Part shown: positions 1-8,587 of the stretch, in pieces
Layout of the letters: each line of letters opens with the position of its first letter
Numbering within the stretch: position 1 is the first letter of the stretch
Source: Photobacterium aphoticum
GTDB taxonomy: Bacteria > Pseudomonadota > Gammaproteobacteria > Enterobacterales > Vibrionaceae
DNA length: 64,000 nucleotides
NCBI RefSeq assembly: GCF_001029435.1
Contig: NZ_LDOV01000010.1
Location: 558,001-622,000 of the forward strand
Reading direction: 5' to 3'
Notes under the pieces: model-generated
What the model was told of the DNA's origin: nothing
Databases searched by the model: none
The model's input: only the letters and a program-made list of their open reading frames with translations
Translations under genes and position numbers: made by a program

Positions 1-306
1 ACTGACTTGCAAAGTATTCTTGATGATGGCGCCAAGCAAAAGCAAGCGCAGGCATGGCTTTCTAATCAACGGGTCAACTATGTCATTACGGGCTCTGTTG
101 AAGAATGGCACTACAAAAGCGGCTTAGACGGTGAACCCGCCGTGGGGATCACGCTGGAAGTCAAATCGGCCCGCAGCGGGCAAACTTACTGGCGTGCATC
201 CGGTAGCCGTGGCGGCTGGGGACGTGAAAGTGTCAGCGGTACGGGACAGATTGTCATTGAAGAATTATTGGACGGTCTGACGATCACCCCGCGTGAGAGC
301 AACTAA
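1..306 (+). CDS. pelC: PelC-like outer membrane lipoprotein, C-terminal part (truncated by window edge)
   Basis: The frame is open to the left edge, so only about the last 101 residues are visible and the signal peptide and lipobox are missing. The visible part (VNYVITGSVEEWHYKSG, later ITLEVKSARSGQTYW) has the alternating beta/alpha look of the CsgG/PelC-type lipoproteins that report a lipoprotein component of an envelope system. In Pseudomonas PelC forms a periplasmic ring that guides Pel polysaccharide to the PelB porin. The assignment rests mostly on position directly upstream of pelD-E-F-G, the known order in pel operons. The stop is 8 nt before the first possible pelD ATG and 47 nt before the preferred one. 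Confidence 0.72.
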   Translation, partial: TDLQSILDDGAKQKQAQAWLSNQRVNYVITGSVEEWHYKSGLDGEPAVGITLEVKSARSGQTYWRASGSRGGWGRESVSGTGQIVIEELLDGLTITPRESN

Positions 307-353
307 CCTAATGTATGCACTTCTCGACAAAGGTTAAGACTGGGAACACGCTT

Positions 354-1700
354 ATGCAGCAACCATTAAAGAAAAAAATCTTCAACGGATTACGGACATC
401 CGGCCTGGCATGGCTGGAAACCGTGTTGGTGGCGGTGATTGCCATTTATATCTGGACGCAGTCAGATTCTCTGGCTCCCACATCGACCGAACATAATTTT
501 TTCTGGCCGCTGTTCGGCCCATTGTTGATTGCTTTGCGTTATGGCTTTGCTAAAGGGTTTACCTGCGCCCTGCTTACAACAGCCGGTCTGGCCACTATCA
601 TGAACATTACCGGCCACATTGAGTATTATCCGCTCTCTTTGGCGATTGGCACCATCATGGTGGCGATGATAGCCGGTGAGTTTCAGGACTACTGGTACAA
701 CATCAACCGTAAGCATCAGCTTGACCAACAATACATGCAGCAAAAAATCGACAGTTTTACCCAAAACTACCATTTGCTGAAAGTCTCTCATGATCAACTT
801 GAGCAGCGTACTGCGGGTCAAACCGTCAGCTTGCGATCCAGTATCAGCGCACTGCATAAAATAGCAACCCAGCACAGTGAGCAACGGTTGGAATATTTGG
901 GTCACCCGTTCCTTAACCTATTGGCAGAAATCGGCGGCATTGAAGTCGCCGGGATCTACAAGGTACAAGACAATAAGATCATCCCCAAAGCCGAAGCAAC
1001 ACTGGGGGATCACCACAAACTGGTACTGTCTGATCCTATGCTGCAAGACATGTTAGCCACCAAAAAAGTGTTATCACCGGCTAAATTGGCCGCCAATCAA
1101 ACGCATCAATCCCGTTATCAGCTTTGCATCCCACTGCTGGATACCTATGGCACCTTGCAAGCCGCTGTCGTCGCCGAAAATGCCAAATTTTTTATGCTGA
1201 CACCGGCCAATGTGGCACTGCTGTCGCTGGTCTCAAATCACGCGGCAGATTTACTCAGTGACATGATCGTGACGCCGATTCTGGCGCCGCACCAAAATGA
1301 TATGTTTCTGCAATACATCAAACGCGCCCGTTATAACAAACGCCATTATGGGGCTGACAGTTCACTGGTGGTGTGCATCGACAGCCAAAACAAACACAAG
1401 CACATCATTGATTCGGTTATTCACTACCGACGCGGGGCGGACGTGTACTGGTCATGCCGGACCCGACGCCAGCAACATGGTTTGGCCGTACTGCTACCAC
1501 TGACTTCGTTATACGATGCCCAACACTATATCCGCCGATTAGAGGAGCTACTACACAGCCAGCTTGGGGATGACATTCAAGATATCGATATCATCGGCCC
1601 GCTTTCACTGGCGAAAGACAAACAAGAAATAAAGAAACTGATGAATGAACTCGGAGCCTACAATGAAACTGTGGTTAACACTTCAAACGATAACCTTTGA
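354..1700 (+). CDS. pelD: PelD, inner membrane c-di-GMP receptor of Pel biosynthesis
   Basis: About 448 residues from the chosen ATG at 354, which has a GGGAA box 7 nt upstream; an in-frame ATG at 315 lacks a ribosome site. Four hydrophobic segments fill roughly the first 115 residues, followed by a coiled stretch, a GAF-like domain and a C-terminal degenerate GGDEF domain. The domain has no GGDEF signature but keeps an inhibitory-site type RxxD motif (RGAD, R360/D363), matching the c-di-GMP-binding R367/D370 of Pseudomonas PelD. PelD binds c-di-GMP in the inner membrane complex and activates PelF-dependent polymerisation. The 3' end overlaps pelE, suggesting translational coupling. The length is close to the family norm (about 455). 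Confidence 0.9.
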   Translation: MQQPLKKKIFNGLRTSGLAWLETVLVAVIAIYIWTQSDSLAPTSTEHNFFWPLFGPLLIALRYGFAKGFTCALLTTAGLATIMNITGHIEYYPLSLAIGTIMVAMIAGEFQDYWYNINRKHQLDQQYMQQKIDSFTQNYHLLKVSHDQLEQRTAGQTVSLRSSISALHKIATQHSEQRLEYLGHPFLNLLAEIGGIEVAGIYKVQDNKIIPKAEATLGDHHKLVLSDPMLQDMLATKKVLSPAKLAANQTHQSRYQLCIPLLDTYGTLQAAVVAENAKFFMLTPANVALLSLVSNHAADLLSDMIVTPILAPHQNDMFLQYIKRARYNKRHYGADSSLVVCIDSQNKHKHIIDSVIHYRRGADVYWSCRTRRQQHGLAVLLPLTSLYDAQHYIRRLEELLHSQLGDDIQDIDIIGPLSLAKDKQEIKKLMNELGAYNETVVNTSNDNL

Positions 1701-2631
1701 AATAGCCAGTTTCTATTTGGTCTATGCCGAACCGATGACACTGGAACGTTGGGGTGCCTTTGCGACAACCCATGCCATTGCCTGTGCCAGTTTCACCGGT
1801 ATCTGTTGGTTGCTTTTGCCCAATCACTACAAAAGCCCGGCACTGCCTGCCATCAGCTTTCTGTTTCTCTTTAACTATTTCATTCCACTTATTGGCATGA
1901 TTGGTACCAGTTGTTCACTGCTAGTGGCGCTGTATCTGCCCCGCCCGCAATCACAAGTAACCTGGGAAGAATGTGAAAAAGCCCCGCTACCACAAAATCC
2001 GGGGGATGCCATTGATACCCAATTTGGTGCCGGGGCCTTGCGAGAACTCTTGTTGCATAACACTGACCCAGAGCGCCGCGCCCTGGCGGTCACCGCCATT
2101 CGCCAGCTGCCCAGACAGCATGCCGTGCCCCTTTTGCAATTGGCATTAAAAGACTTAACCGATGATGTGCGCTTATTGGCATACGCCTCTTTGGAAAGTA
2201 TTGAAACCCAAATTAACGAATCCATTGCGCTCTTTAAAAAGCAATATGACCGTAAACCCACCGCAAAAAAAGCCCATGAAGTGGCGCAACAATATTGGGA
2301 GCTATGTTATCTCGGCATTGCCGAAGGCATTTTGCGCCAACACTATTTAGAAGCCGCAGAACAATGGTTGATGCTCTCACTCGAAAAACACACCACGGCT
2401 TCAGCGCACTTGTTATTAGGCCGGGTGTTATTGGACTTAAATCGTCCACAAGATGCCATGGTATCTCTGCAAGCGGCGCTGAATGGTGGCTTATTGTTAC
2501 GCCAGGTTGCCCCGTATTTAGCAGAAGCCGCTTATATCAATGGCGACTATGACACCGCCCGAGAATACATCGCGTACTTCCCCGAGCAAAAAGGAGAACG
2601 CCTCAGTCAAATCAAGGAGTTGTGGGGATGA
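1663..2631 (+). CDS. pelE: PelE, membrane-anchored TPR protein of the Pel synthase complex
   Basis: About 322 residues. The chosen start (MKLWLTLQTITF) has GGAG 7 nt upstream; an ATG at 1645 is also in frame. Two hydrophobic segments lie in about the first 95 residues, and the rest is helical and TPR-like (for example LLLGRVLLDLNRPQDAMVSL). PelE is known to sit with PelD, PelF and PelG in the inner membrane synthase complex, with TPRs likely scaffolding PelF. It overlaps the end of pelD by 38 nt, and its stop overlaps the pelF start (ATGA). A stretch around residues 115-190 looks HEAT-like (RRALAVTAIRQL, DDVRLLAYASLESI). Confidence 0.85.
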   Translation: MKLWLTLQTITFEIASFYLVYAEPMTLERWGAFATTHAIACASFTGICWLLLPNHYKSPALPAISFLFLFNYFIPLIGMIGTSCSLLVALYLPRPQSQVTWEECEKAPLPQNPGDAIDTQFGAGALRELLLHNTDPERRALAVTAIRQLPRQHAVPLLQLALKDLTDDVRLLAYASLESIETQINESIALFKKQYDRKPTAKKAHEVAQQYWELCYLGIAEGILRQHYLEAAEQWLMLSLEKHTTASAHLLLGRVLLDLNRPQDAMVSLQAALNGGLLLRQVAPYLAEAAYINGDYDTAREYIAYFPEQKGERLSQIKELWG

Positions 2632-4166
2632 GCAGTAAACGGTTAATGCATCATGATACGGACGTAGATATCTGCCTGCTGTTAGAAGGTACCTACCCTT
2701 ATGTGCGCGGCGGCGTATCCAGCTGGGTACATCAGATCATCAGCGGATTACCCGAGTATACTTTCCACCTGATCTTTCTGGGCGGCCACCCTGATTTTTA
2801 TGATAAACCCGCTTATGAATTTCCGGATAATGTGGTCGGTTTTGAAATGCATTACCTGCTTTCAGACAAAGGCCACCTTAAACCCTCAGCGCGACGCGGA
2901 AAATCCAAATTGTTTCAGACATGGAGTCGATTCCTGTCATTTTTTGAAAAGAACAATGAGCCGATTCCTGATCAATTACTGCTTGATGTGTCAGCCTTTC
3001 TGGGTAAAGACGGGCAATTGACCATGAGTGATTTTCTCTACAGCCGCGCGTCGTGGGAAGTGATCACCGAACGCTATTTTGCTTCGGCACCTAAGCAGTC
3101 ATTCGTCGATTATTTCTGGACGTACCGTAACATCTATCAACCGATATTTATCTTATCGACCATTTCGCAAAATCTGCCGAAAGCCAAAGTCTTTCATAGT
3201 GTATCGACTGGTTATGCGGGTTTTCTGGGTGCACTGGCCAAACAGCGCATGGGAAGTCCTTTCCTTCTGACCGAACACGGTATTTACACTAAAGAGCGAA
3301 AAATCGATTTAGCTCAAGCGTCTTGGATCAAAGACACCCACAACGCCATTGATATCTCTATGCATAAAGGGATGGATCATACGCGTAAAACATGGATTTC
3401 GTTTTTTGAACAATTAGGTCTGAGTGCCTATAACCAGGCTGACCAAATCATCGCCCTGTTTGAAGGAAACCGCCAGCGGCAACACACGGATGGCGCCCCT
3501 AGTGATCGCACGCGGGTCATCGTCAACGGGATCAGTACCGAGCGATTTCATGCTGCCTATGAGAAACGTCCCGACAGTCCGCCATTGGTTGTAGGGTTAG
3601 TCGGTCGCGTCGTACCCATTAAAGACATCAAAACTTTCATTCGTACCATTCGTGGCGCAGTAGAAGCCTTCCCTACCCTTGAAGGCTGGATCATTGGCCC
3701 GAAAGAAGAGGACCCTAACTATGTCCATGAGTGTGAATTATTGATTGAAAGTTTGGGTTTAAAGAACAACGTAAAAATGGTCGGCAGTAAGAATGTCGTC
3801 GACATCATGCCTCAATTAGGTGTCATGATGCTGACTTCCATCAGTGAAGCACAGCCATTAGTGTTACTTGAGGCCATGGCGTCAGGTATCCCCTGTATTG
3901 CCACGGAAGTGGGTGCCTGTCGGGAAATCATTGATGGTGCGGCGGGTGAAGATGCCGCTTTAGGCTCTGCGGGCGAAATTATTCCTATCGCCAGCCCCAA
4001 CGAAGGCGCAAAAGCCATCATCAAAGTACTGAGTGATAAAGACGCTTGGTTACGTGCTGGCAATGTGGGCAAAGCCCGCGTGATGAAATATTACGATGAG
4101 CCGATGATGTACACGGCCTATCGCAACTTATATAAGGAGGCCATTGATGGCAGGGATTGGATTTGA
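2628..4166 (+). CDS. pelF: PelF, cytoplasmic GT4-family glycosyltransferase for Pel polysaccharide
   Basis: About 512 residues from the ATG at 2628, which has AAGGAG 8 nt upstream and overlaps the pelE stop. An in-frame GTG at 2622 is less likely. The N-terminus (DICLLLEGTYPYVRGGVSSW) is typical of PelF. The C-terminal half carries the GT-B fold markers GLVGRVVPIKDIKTFIR and the E-x7-E type region SEAQPLVLLEAMASGIP. PelF is the cytosolic transferase that polymerises the GalNAc/GlcNAc-type Pel polymer, docking on PelD/PelE/PelG. No membrane segment is evident, as expected. The 3' end overlaps pelG by 20 nt. Confidence 0.93.
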   Translation: MSSKRLMHHDTDVDICLLLEGTYPYVRGGVSSWVHQIISGLPEYTFHLIFLGGHPDFYDKPAYEFPDNVVGFEMHYLLSDKGHLKPSARRGKSKLFQTWSRFLSFFEKNNEPIPDQLLLDVSAFLGKDGQLTMSDFLYSRASWEVITERYFASAPKQSFVDYFWTYRNIYQPIFILSTISQNLPKAKVFHSVSTGYAGFLGALAKQRMGSPFLLTEHGIYTKERKIDLAQASWIKDTHNAIDISMHKGMDHTRKTWISFFEQLGLSAYNQADQIIALFEGNRQRQHTDGAPSDRTRVIVNGISTERFHAAYEKRPDSPPLVVGLVGRVVPIKDIKTFIRTIRGAVEAFPTLEGWIIGPKEEDPNYVHECELLIESLGLKNNVKMVGSKNVVDIMPQLGVMMLTSISEAQPLVLLEAMASGIPCIATEVGACREIIDGAAGEDAALGSAGEIIPIASPNEGAKAIIKVLSDKDAWLRAGNVGKARVMKYYDEPMMYTAYRNLYKEAIDGRDWI

Positions 4167-5520
4167 GATACGGAAGATCCTAAAACGGAACTCCTTATTA
4201 TCCATGATTGAAGCCTATGGCTTGGCGGGATTGATCAGTTCTGGGCCATGGGTTTTGTCGATTCTGGCATTGCTTGCCATCGGTTTGATCAGCATCGGGA
4301 TCGTCTTCCCGACCTATGTGATCGTCCAGTTTCTGGTGATCGTCACTTACCTGATGGCGGGCTCTCTGATCATCAGCGGGTTGTTCCAATTATTACTGAC
4401 CCGCTATATCTCCGATTTATTGTTTGCCAAAGAAGAACACAAAATCGTACCGAATTTGCTGGGCTCGATGTTAGTCACCAGCACCTTAGCGGCCATTTTT
4501 GGTCTGGGCGTACTGGCTTTTTGTGAAAACATTGAAGCGCCTGTCAAAATCACTATTTTTGCCTCTTTCGTCTTGCTGTGTAACCAATGGCTGATCATCA
4601 TCTTCCTCAGCGGGATGAAAGAGTATTACCGCATCTTTTTCACCATGGCCCTCAGCTACGCCTTAATGGTCGTATTGAGCTTATTTTTACCTCCTTTTGG
4701 TCTGCTTGGTTTAATGGCTATTTTCGCCAGCTGTCAGGCCCTGATGACCTTCGCCTTTCTTTATCACGTCCTACGCGATTTCCCCGCGAACCGGTTGGTG
4801 GACTTTGAATTTCTTAATTACAAAAAGACGTTTTTCTCACTGATCCTGTGTGGTTTTCTCTACAACCTTGGGGTGTGGTTAGATAAGTTTGTATTCTGGT
4901 TTCGAGAGGAAACATCCCATCAGGTCATTGATGTGTTCCGCGCCTCCTACATCTATGACTTACCTATCTTCATTGCTTATTTGGCCATTGTACCGGGCAT
5001 GGCGGTGTTCATGTTGCGCATGGAAACCGACTTTGCGGATGCCTGTCTGAAGTTTTATGACGCGGTACGTGAAGGCGCGACATTGGACTCCATCCAGTTA
5101 TTGAAAGACAAAATGGTTCTCGCTTGTCAGCAAAGCATTTATGAAATTTTTAAAGTACAGGGGCTTACCCTTGCACTGTTGATTTTATGGGCAGAAGACA
5201 TTCTGCTCGCACTGAAAATTGATTTGGCTTATCTGCATTTATTGTATGTGGATTTAGTCGGTGTGAGCTTACAAGTGCTGGTGATGTCGATCCTCAATGT
5301 CATGTACTACCTCGACAAACGATATTCAGCCCTTGCCCTCACGGCATTGATGGCAATAGGTAACGTGACACTGGCGTTTGTCAGCATTGATATGGGGCCC
5401 GTGTTCTATGGCTATGGCTTTGCCATTACGATGCTGGTCACTACGATTGTGGGCATGATCATGCTCGATAGCCAATTTGAAGATCTGGAATACCAGACCT
5501 TCATGCTGCAGCGTTCTTAA
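4147..5520 (+). CDS. pelG: PelG, polytopic inner membrane Pel polysaccharide transporter
   Basis: About 457 residues from ATG 4147 (MAGIGFEIRKILK, a characteristic PelG start) with an AAGGAGG box 6 nt upstream; a TTG at 4144 is not needed. About twelve hydrophobic segments are visible, as in the MOP/PST flippase-like exporters. PelG is proposed to move the growing polymer across the inner membrane. It is the last pel gene here and is closed by a strong hairpin terminator about 65 nt downstream. Its start lies inside pelF, so translation is probably coupled. Confidence 0.93.
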   Translation: MAGIGFEIRKILKRNSLLSMIEAYGLAGLISSGPWVLSILALLAIGLISIGIVFPTYVIVQFLVIVTYLMAGSLIISGLFQLLLTRYISDLLFAKEEHKIVPNLLGSMLVTSTLAAIFGLGVLAFCENIEAPVKITIFASFVLLCNQWLIIIFLSGMKEYYRIFFTMALSYALMVVLSLFLPPFGLLGLMAIFASCQALMTFAFLYHVLRDFPANRLVDFEFLNYKKTFFSLILCGFLYNLGVWLDKFVFWFREETSHQVIDVFRASYIYDLPIFIAYLAIVPGMAVFMLRMETDFADACLKFYDAVREGATLDSIQLLKDKMVLACQQSIYEIFKVQGLTLALLILWAEDILLALKIDLAYLHLLYVDLVGVSLQVLVMSILNVMYYLDKRYSALALTALMAIGNVTLAFVSIDMGPVFYGYGFAITMLVTTIVGMIMLDSQFEDLEYQTFMLQRS

Positions 5521-5580
5521 ATCATTCGCTGATCAATTGAAGCAATGAAAGACGTAACCTAAGCAGCAAGCAACGCAACA

Positions 5581-5614
5581 AAAAAAACGGTGGCTAATCA
5601 GCCACCGTATTTTT
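5581..5614. terminator. Bidirectional terminator between pelG and the slipin gene
   Basis: An 8-bp stem, CGGTGGCT (5588-5595) with AGCCACCG (5600-5607), has a 4-nt loop. A T-rich tract follows on the plus strand and a run of seven A precedes it, so it can stop transcription from both convergent sides. Confidence 0.85.
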
Positions 5615-5644
5615 CACTGTTATAAGACGATTACGGATATATAG

Positions 5645-6511
5645 CTAATTCTGTTGATCACTCTCTGGTTTGCCTTTCCCCGCCTCCCTTTTCTCATCCG
5701 CAAAAGACACGCTAGGTGATGTTGCAGAAGGTGAGGCTGATGGTGAAGCAGAGGCATTTTGCGTACTCATCATGCCGGCTACTTTATCCACCAAGTCAAT
5801 TGGCATTGGGAAAACAATGGTGGACGTACGATCATTGGCAATCTCGGTCAGTGTTTGCATATAACGCAGCTGAACAGCATTTGGGGACTGATTCAGTACC
5901 TGAGCCGCTTCTCGCAATTTAGCGGATGCTTCTAACTCACCGGTTGCATGGATCACTTTTGCACGACGTGAACGTTCCGCTTCGGCCTGACGTGCTAGCG
6001 CTCTGACCATGCTGTCATCCAGATCCACATGTTTGATCTCCACATTGGCGACTTTGATCCCCCAATTGTCAGTATGCTGATCCAAGATCGACTGCAGATC
6101 CCGATTCAACTCTTCACGTGCAGACAACAATTCATCCAATTCATGTTGCCCTAACACTGAACGTAATGTGGTCTGCGAAAGCTGGCTGGTGGCCTCAAGG
6201 TAATTCTCTACATTATTGATCGCCATTTTCGGGTCAAGCACGCGGAAATACACCACGGCGTTCACACGCACCGACACGTTATCACGCGTGATCAAATCCT
6301 GCGTGGGCACATCCAATACAATGGTTCGTAAATCGACTCTCACCATTTGCTGAATGATCGGCACAATGATGATCAAGCCTGGGCCTTTCACTTCATAGAA
6401 ACGCCCCAGCAAGAATACCACTGCACGTTCATACTCGCGCAATACCTTGAACATGCTGATGATAATCGCCAGCACTAATACGATGATGGTAGCAATTGAA
6501 TACGTAATCAT
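5645..6511 (-). CDS. Slipin (stomatin/prohibitin SPFH family) membrane protein
   Basis: About 288 residues from the ATG at 6511, chosen because AAGGA lies 8 nt upstream; an ATG three codons earlier sits right against that box. One N-terminal membrane segment is followed by the SPFH core ([34 protein letters not shown]) and a helical part ([20 protein letters not shown]). The C-terminal 40 residues are Ser/Ala/Pro-rich. In archaea and bacteria a slipin is encoded next to an NfeD-type membrane serine protease that can cleave it (PH1511/PH1510), and the neighbour upstream is exactly such a protein. A role in membrane microdomain organisation is inferred from the family. Confidence 0.9.
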   Translation of the reverse strand: MITYSIATIIVLVLAIIISMFKVLREYERAVVFLLGRFYEVKGPGLIIIVPIIQQMVRVDLRTIVLDVPTQDLITRDNVSVRVNAVVYFRVLDPKMAINNVENYLEATSQLSQTTLRSVLGQHELDELLSAREELNRDLQSILDQHTDNWGIKVANVEIKHVDLDDSMVRALARQAEAERSRRAKVIHATGELEASAKLREAAQVLNQSPNAVQLRYMQTLTEIANDRTSTIVFPMPIDLVDKVAGMMSTQNASASPSASPSATSPSVSFADEKREAGKGKPESDQQN

Positions 6512-6629
6512 GACATGCATCCTTATTCATCTTTTTTGTCAGTACGGTTCAGCATACTGTCTGCAGATTCGGTAGCGACACGTTGATATTCGGTGTTGAT
6601 CTCATGGTGTTAATCTCAAAGTGTCAGCC

Positions 6630-8105
6630 TCACGGTTCTTCTGACTTGGAATGACCAACGACCACATCAAGCGACAGCCCTTTTACGCGGGTAACAATGA
6701 CACGTTGTCCCCTTTCCAATGCATCGGGACAATGCGCCTGCCACACTTCGCCATCCACCAGCACTCGTCCATCCCCCGGAAAACCACTCATGACGGTCGC
6801 TTCCTCCCCGAGTAACACTTCCACACCGGTTGTCACGGGTTTTCGCCGTGACCGCAGCAGCATGGTCAAAATCACAAACGTGAACAAGGCCGACACCACC
6901 GTAAAGCCCACGATCAGAGGCACCGCAATTTGGTATCCCGGCACTTCGGTATCCATCAACATAATGGAGCCCAGCGCGAAAGCGACAATGCCACCTAAGC
7001 CCAATATGCCAAAACTGGGACTGAACGCTTCTGCAATCATTAACGCGATACCCAGTAATATCAGCCCCAATCCCGCGTAACTGACCGGCAGCATTTGTAA
7101 GGAGTACATCGCAAGCAGCAAACAGATCCCGCCAAGTACCCCAGGTAAACCCACACCGGGGTTATAAAACTCGAGCAATAAGCCATAAATCCCTATCAAC
7201 ATCAGAATATAGGCGACATTCGGGTTCGTGATGACGGCCAAAAGCTTGAAGCGCCAATCTTGTTCACGTTCCACATAGGCCACATTGGAAAGTGCAATGG
7301 TGCTTTCAATGCCATTGATCATCACTGTCCGCCCGTTCGTTTGGGCAATCAGGCTATCCAGATCAGGCGCGATAAAGTCGATCACATTCAGCTCTCGTGC
7401 TTTTTCCGCATCAATACTGGCAGCTTGTGTCACCGCTTTTTCCGCCCATTCCGCATTTCTGCCATGTAGCTTCGCCAATCCCCGAATGTAAGCTCGGGCA
7501 TCATTGATCACTTTCTTTTCCATGGCCGTTTTAGCTTTGATATTTTCTTCTTCATCTGGCATGGCGGAAGTCTCATCACTGGTGCCGGAACCATTCGCCG
7601 GGTCACGACTGGCTGACTCTGACTCAGAGGATGAATCCGGTGATGAGACGGGTTTGTCTTTCTTGGGAGCGAAGGGATTACTGCTGCTATCATCAGGTTC
7701 TTTACCGCCAGGCCCCGTCATAGATACAGGTGTGGCAGCGCCCAAATTCGTGCCCGGCGCCATGGCTGCAACGTGGCTAGCAAGCAGGATATACGTACCT
7801 GCACTGGCAGCCCTCGCCCCAGCGGGACCCACCCACGTTGCCACAGGCACAGGGGAAATGGTGATCGCGCGTATGATATCCCGCATTGAAGTGTCTAACC
7901 CACCGGGGGTGTCCATTTTCAGTACAATCAGTTTGGCATTTTCTTCATGGGCTAATTGTATTTCACGCGCCACATAGTCACTGATAGCAGGCCCAATGCC
8001 GCCTCGTACATCCACCACCCAAACAGTTTGCGCTTGAGCTAACGTACTCAGTAACCCACTTAATATCCATAAACACAATCCAGCCAAAAAAGACACACGT
8101 CGCAT
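6630..8105 (-). CDS. NfeD-family membrane-bound serine protease (ClpP-like domain plus OB fold)
   Basis: 491 residues with a GGAGG box before the ATG. A signal peptide ends near residue 25 (LSTLAQA). A ClpP-like domain follows, with the motif GARAASAG providing candidate nucleophile Ser101 and Lys197/198 in MEKKVIND as the partner, as in the Ser/Lys dyad of PH1510. Between them sits a roughly 55-residue low-complexity Ser/Pro/Asp-rich insert (about 134-188). Several membrane helices (about 285-420) and a C-terminal NfeD OB-fold domain complete the protein. It is upstream of, and likely co-transcribed with, the slipin gene. Confidence 0.9.
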   Translation of the reverse strand: MRRVSFLAGLCLWILSGLLSTLAQAQTVWVVDVRGGIGPAISDYVAREIQLAHEENAKLIVLKMDTPGGLDTSMRDIIRAITISPVPVATWVGPAGARAASAGTYILLASHVAAMAPGTNLGAATPVSMTGPGGKEPDDSSSNPFAPKKDKPVSSPDSSSESESASRDPANGSGTSDETSAMPDEEENIKAKTAMEKKVINDARAYIRGLAKLHGRNAEWAEKAVTQAASIDAEKARELNVIDFIAPDLDSLIAQTNGRTVMINGIESTIALSNVAYVEREQDWRFKLLAVITNPNVAYILMLIGIYGLLLEFYNPGVGLPGVLGGICLLLAMYSLQMLPVSYAGLGLILLGIALMIAEAFSPSFGILGLGGIVAFALGSIMLMDTEVPGYQIAVPLIVGFTVVSALFTFVILTMLLRSRRKPVTTGVEVLLGEEATVMSGFPGDGRVLVDGEVWQAHCPDALERGQRVIVTRVKGLSLDVVVGHSKSEEP

Positions 8106-8587
8106 ATCCCCTCCAGACTTTCATTGATGATCTGAGATTCCACCGGTTGGGACGAAAGCCCGTTTATCTGTTTCATGCGCCTCACACGATGGACATGGAT
8201 GCCCTTCGTCCCTATCAGTTTGGATAAACCAGTAAGCATTTTGTCGAGTACCGGTAAGTGCGCAATAAAAAAGTGAAACCATTGGATCTTAAGCATAGTC
8301 CATGGCATCTCAGCGCTTTGTGTCAAACTCACAGAACCGCGTTAAAAGCCATGCACAGAATCACTGATAGATACGCACCAATATCGCCATTTGATCCATG
8401 GCCTGATACTTGTTCTTACTCCATTGCCTCGTTCATGGTTTGCTCGATCCTTTGAATGCTCTTTGCTGGGATGCGCTTTTCACTCACGAAAACATGACGC
8501 TAAAGTGATAAAGGAATGACGGTTTTACGAATATGTGATGAAGCCTGCTTATACTGAATACAGACCTATCAGTAACAAGGCAAATGA
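8106..8587. other. Divergent intergenic region, nfeD-type gene / iGluR-like gene
   Basis: This 482-bp stretch separates two divergent start codons and should hold both promoters. Apart from the ribosome sites (GGAGG before the minus-strand gene; AAGG 7 nt before 8588) I see no convincing gene, long repeat or recognisable operator. Confidence 0.5.

Noticed and set aside
462-905. Minus-strand open frame of 147 codons inside pelD
   Set aside because: It is antisense to a well-supported PelD and has no recognisable domain or ribosome site.
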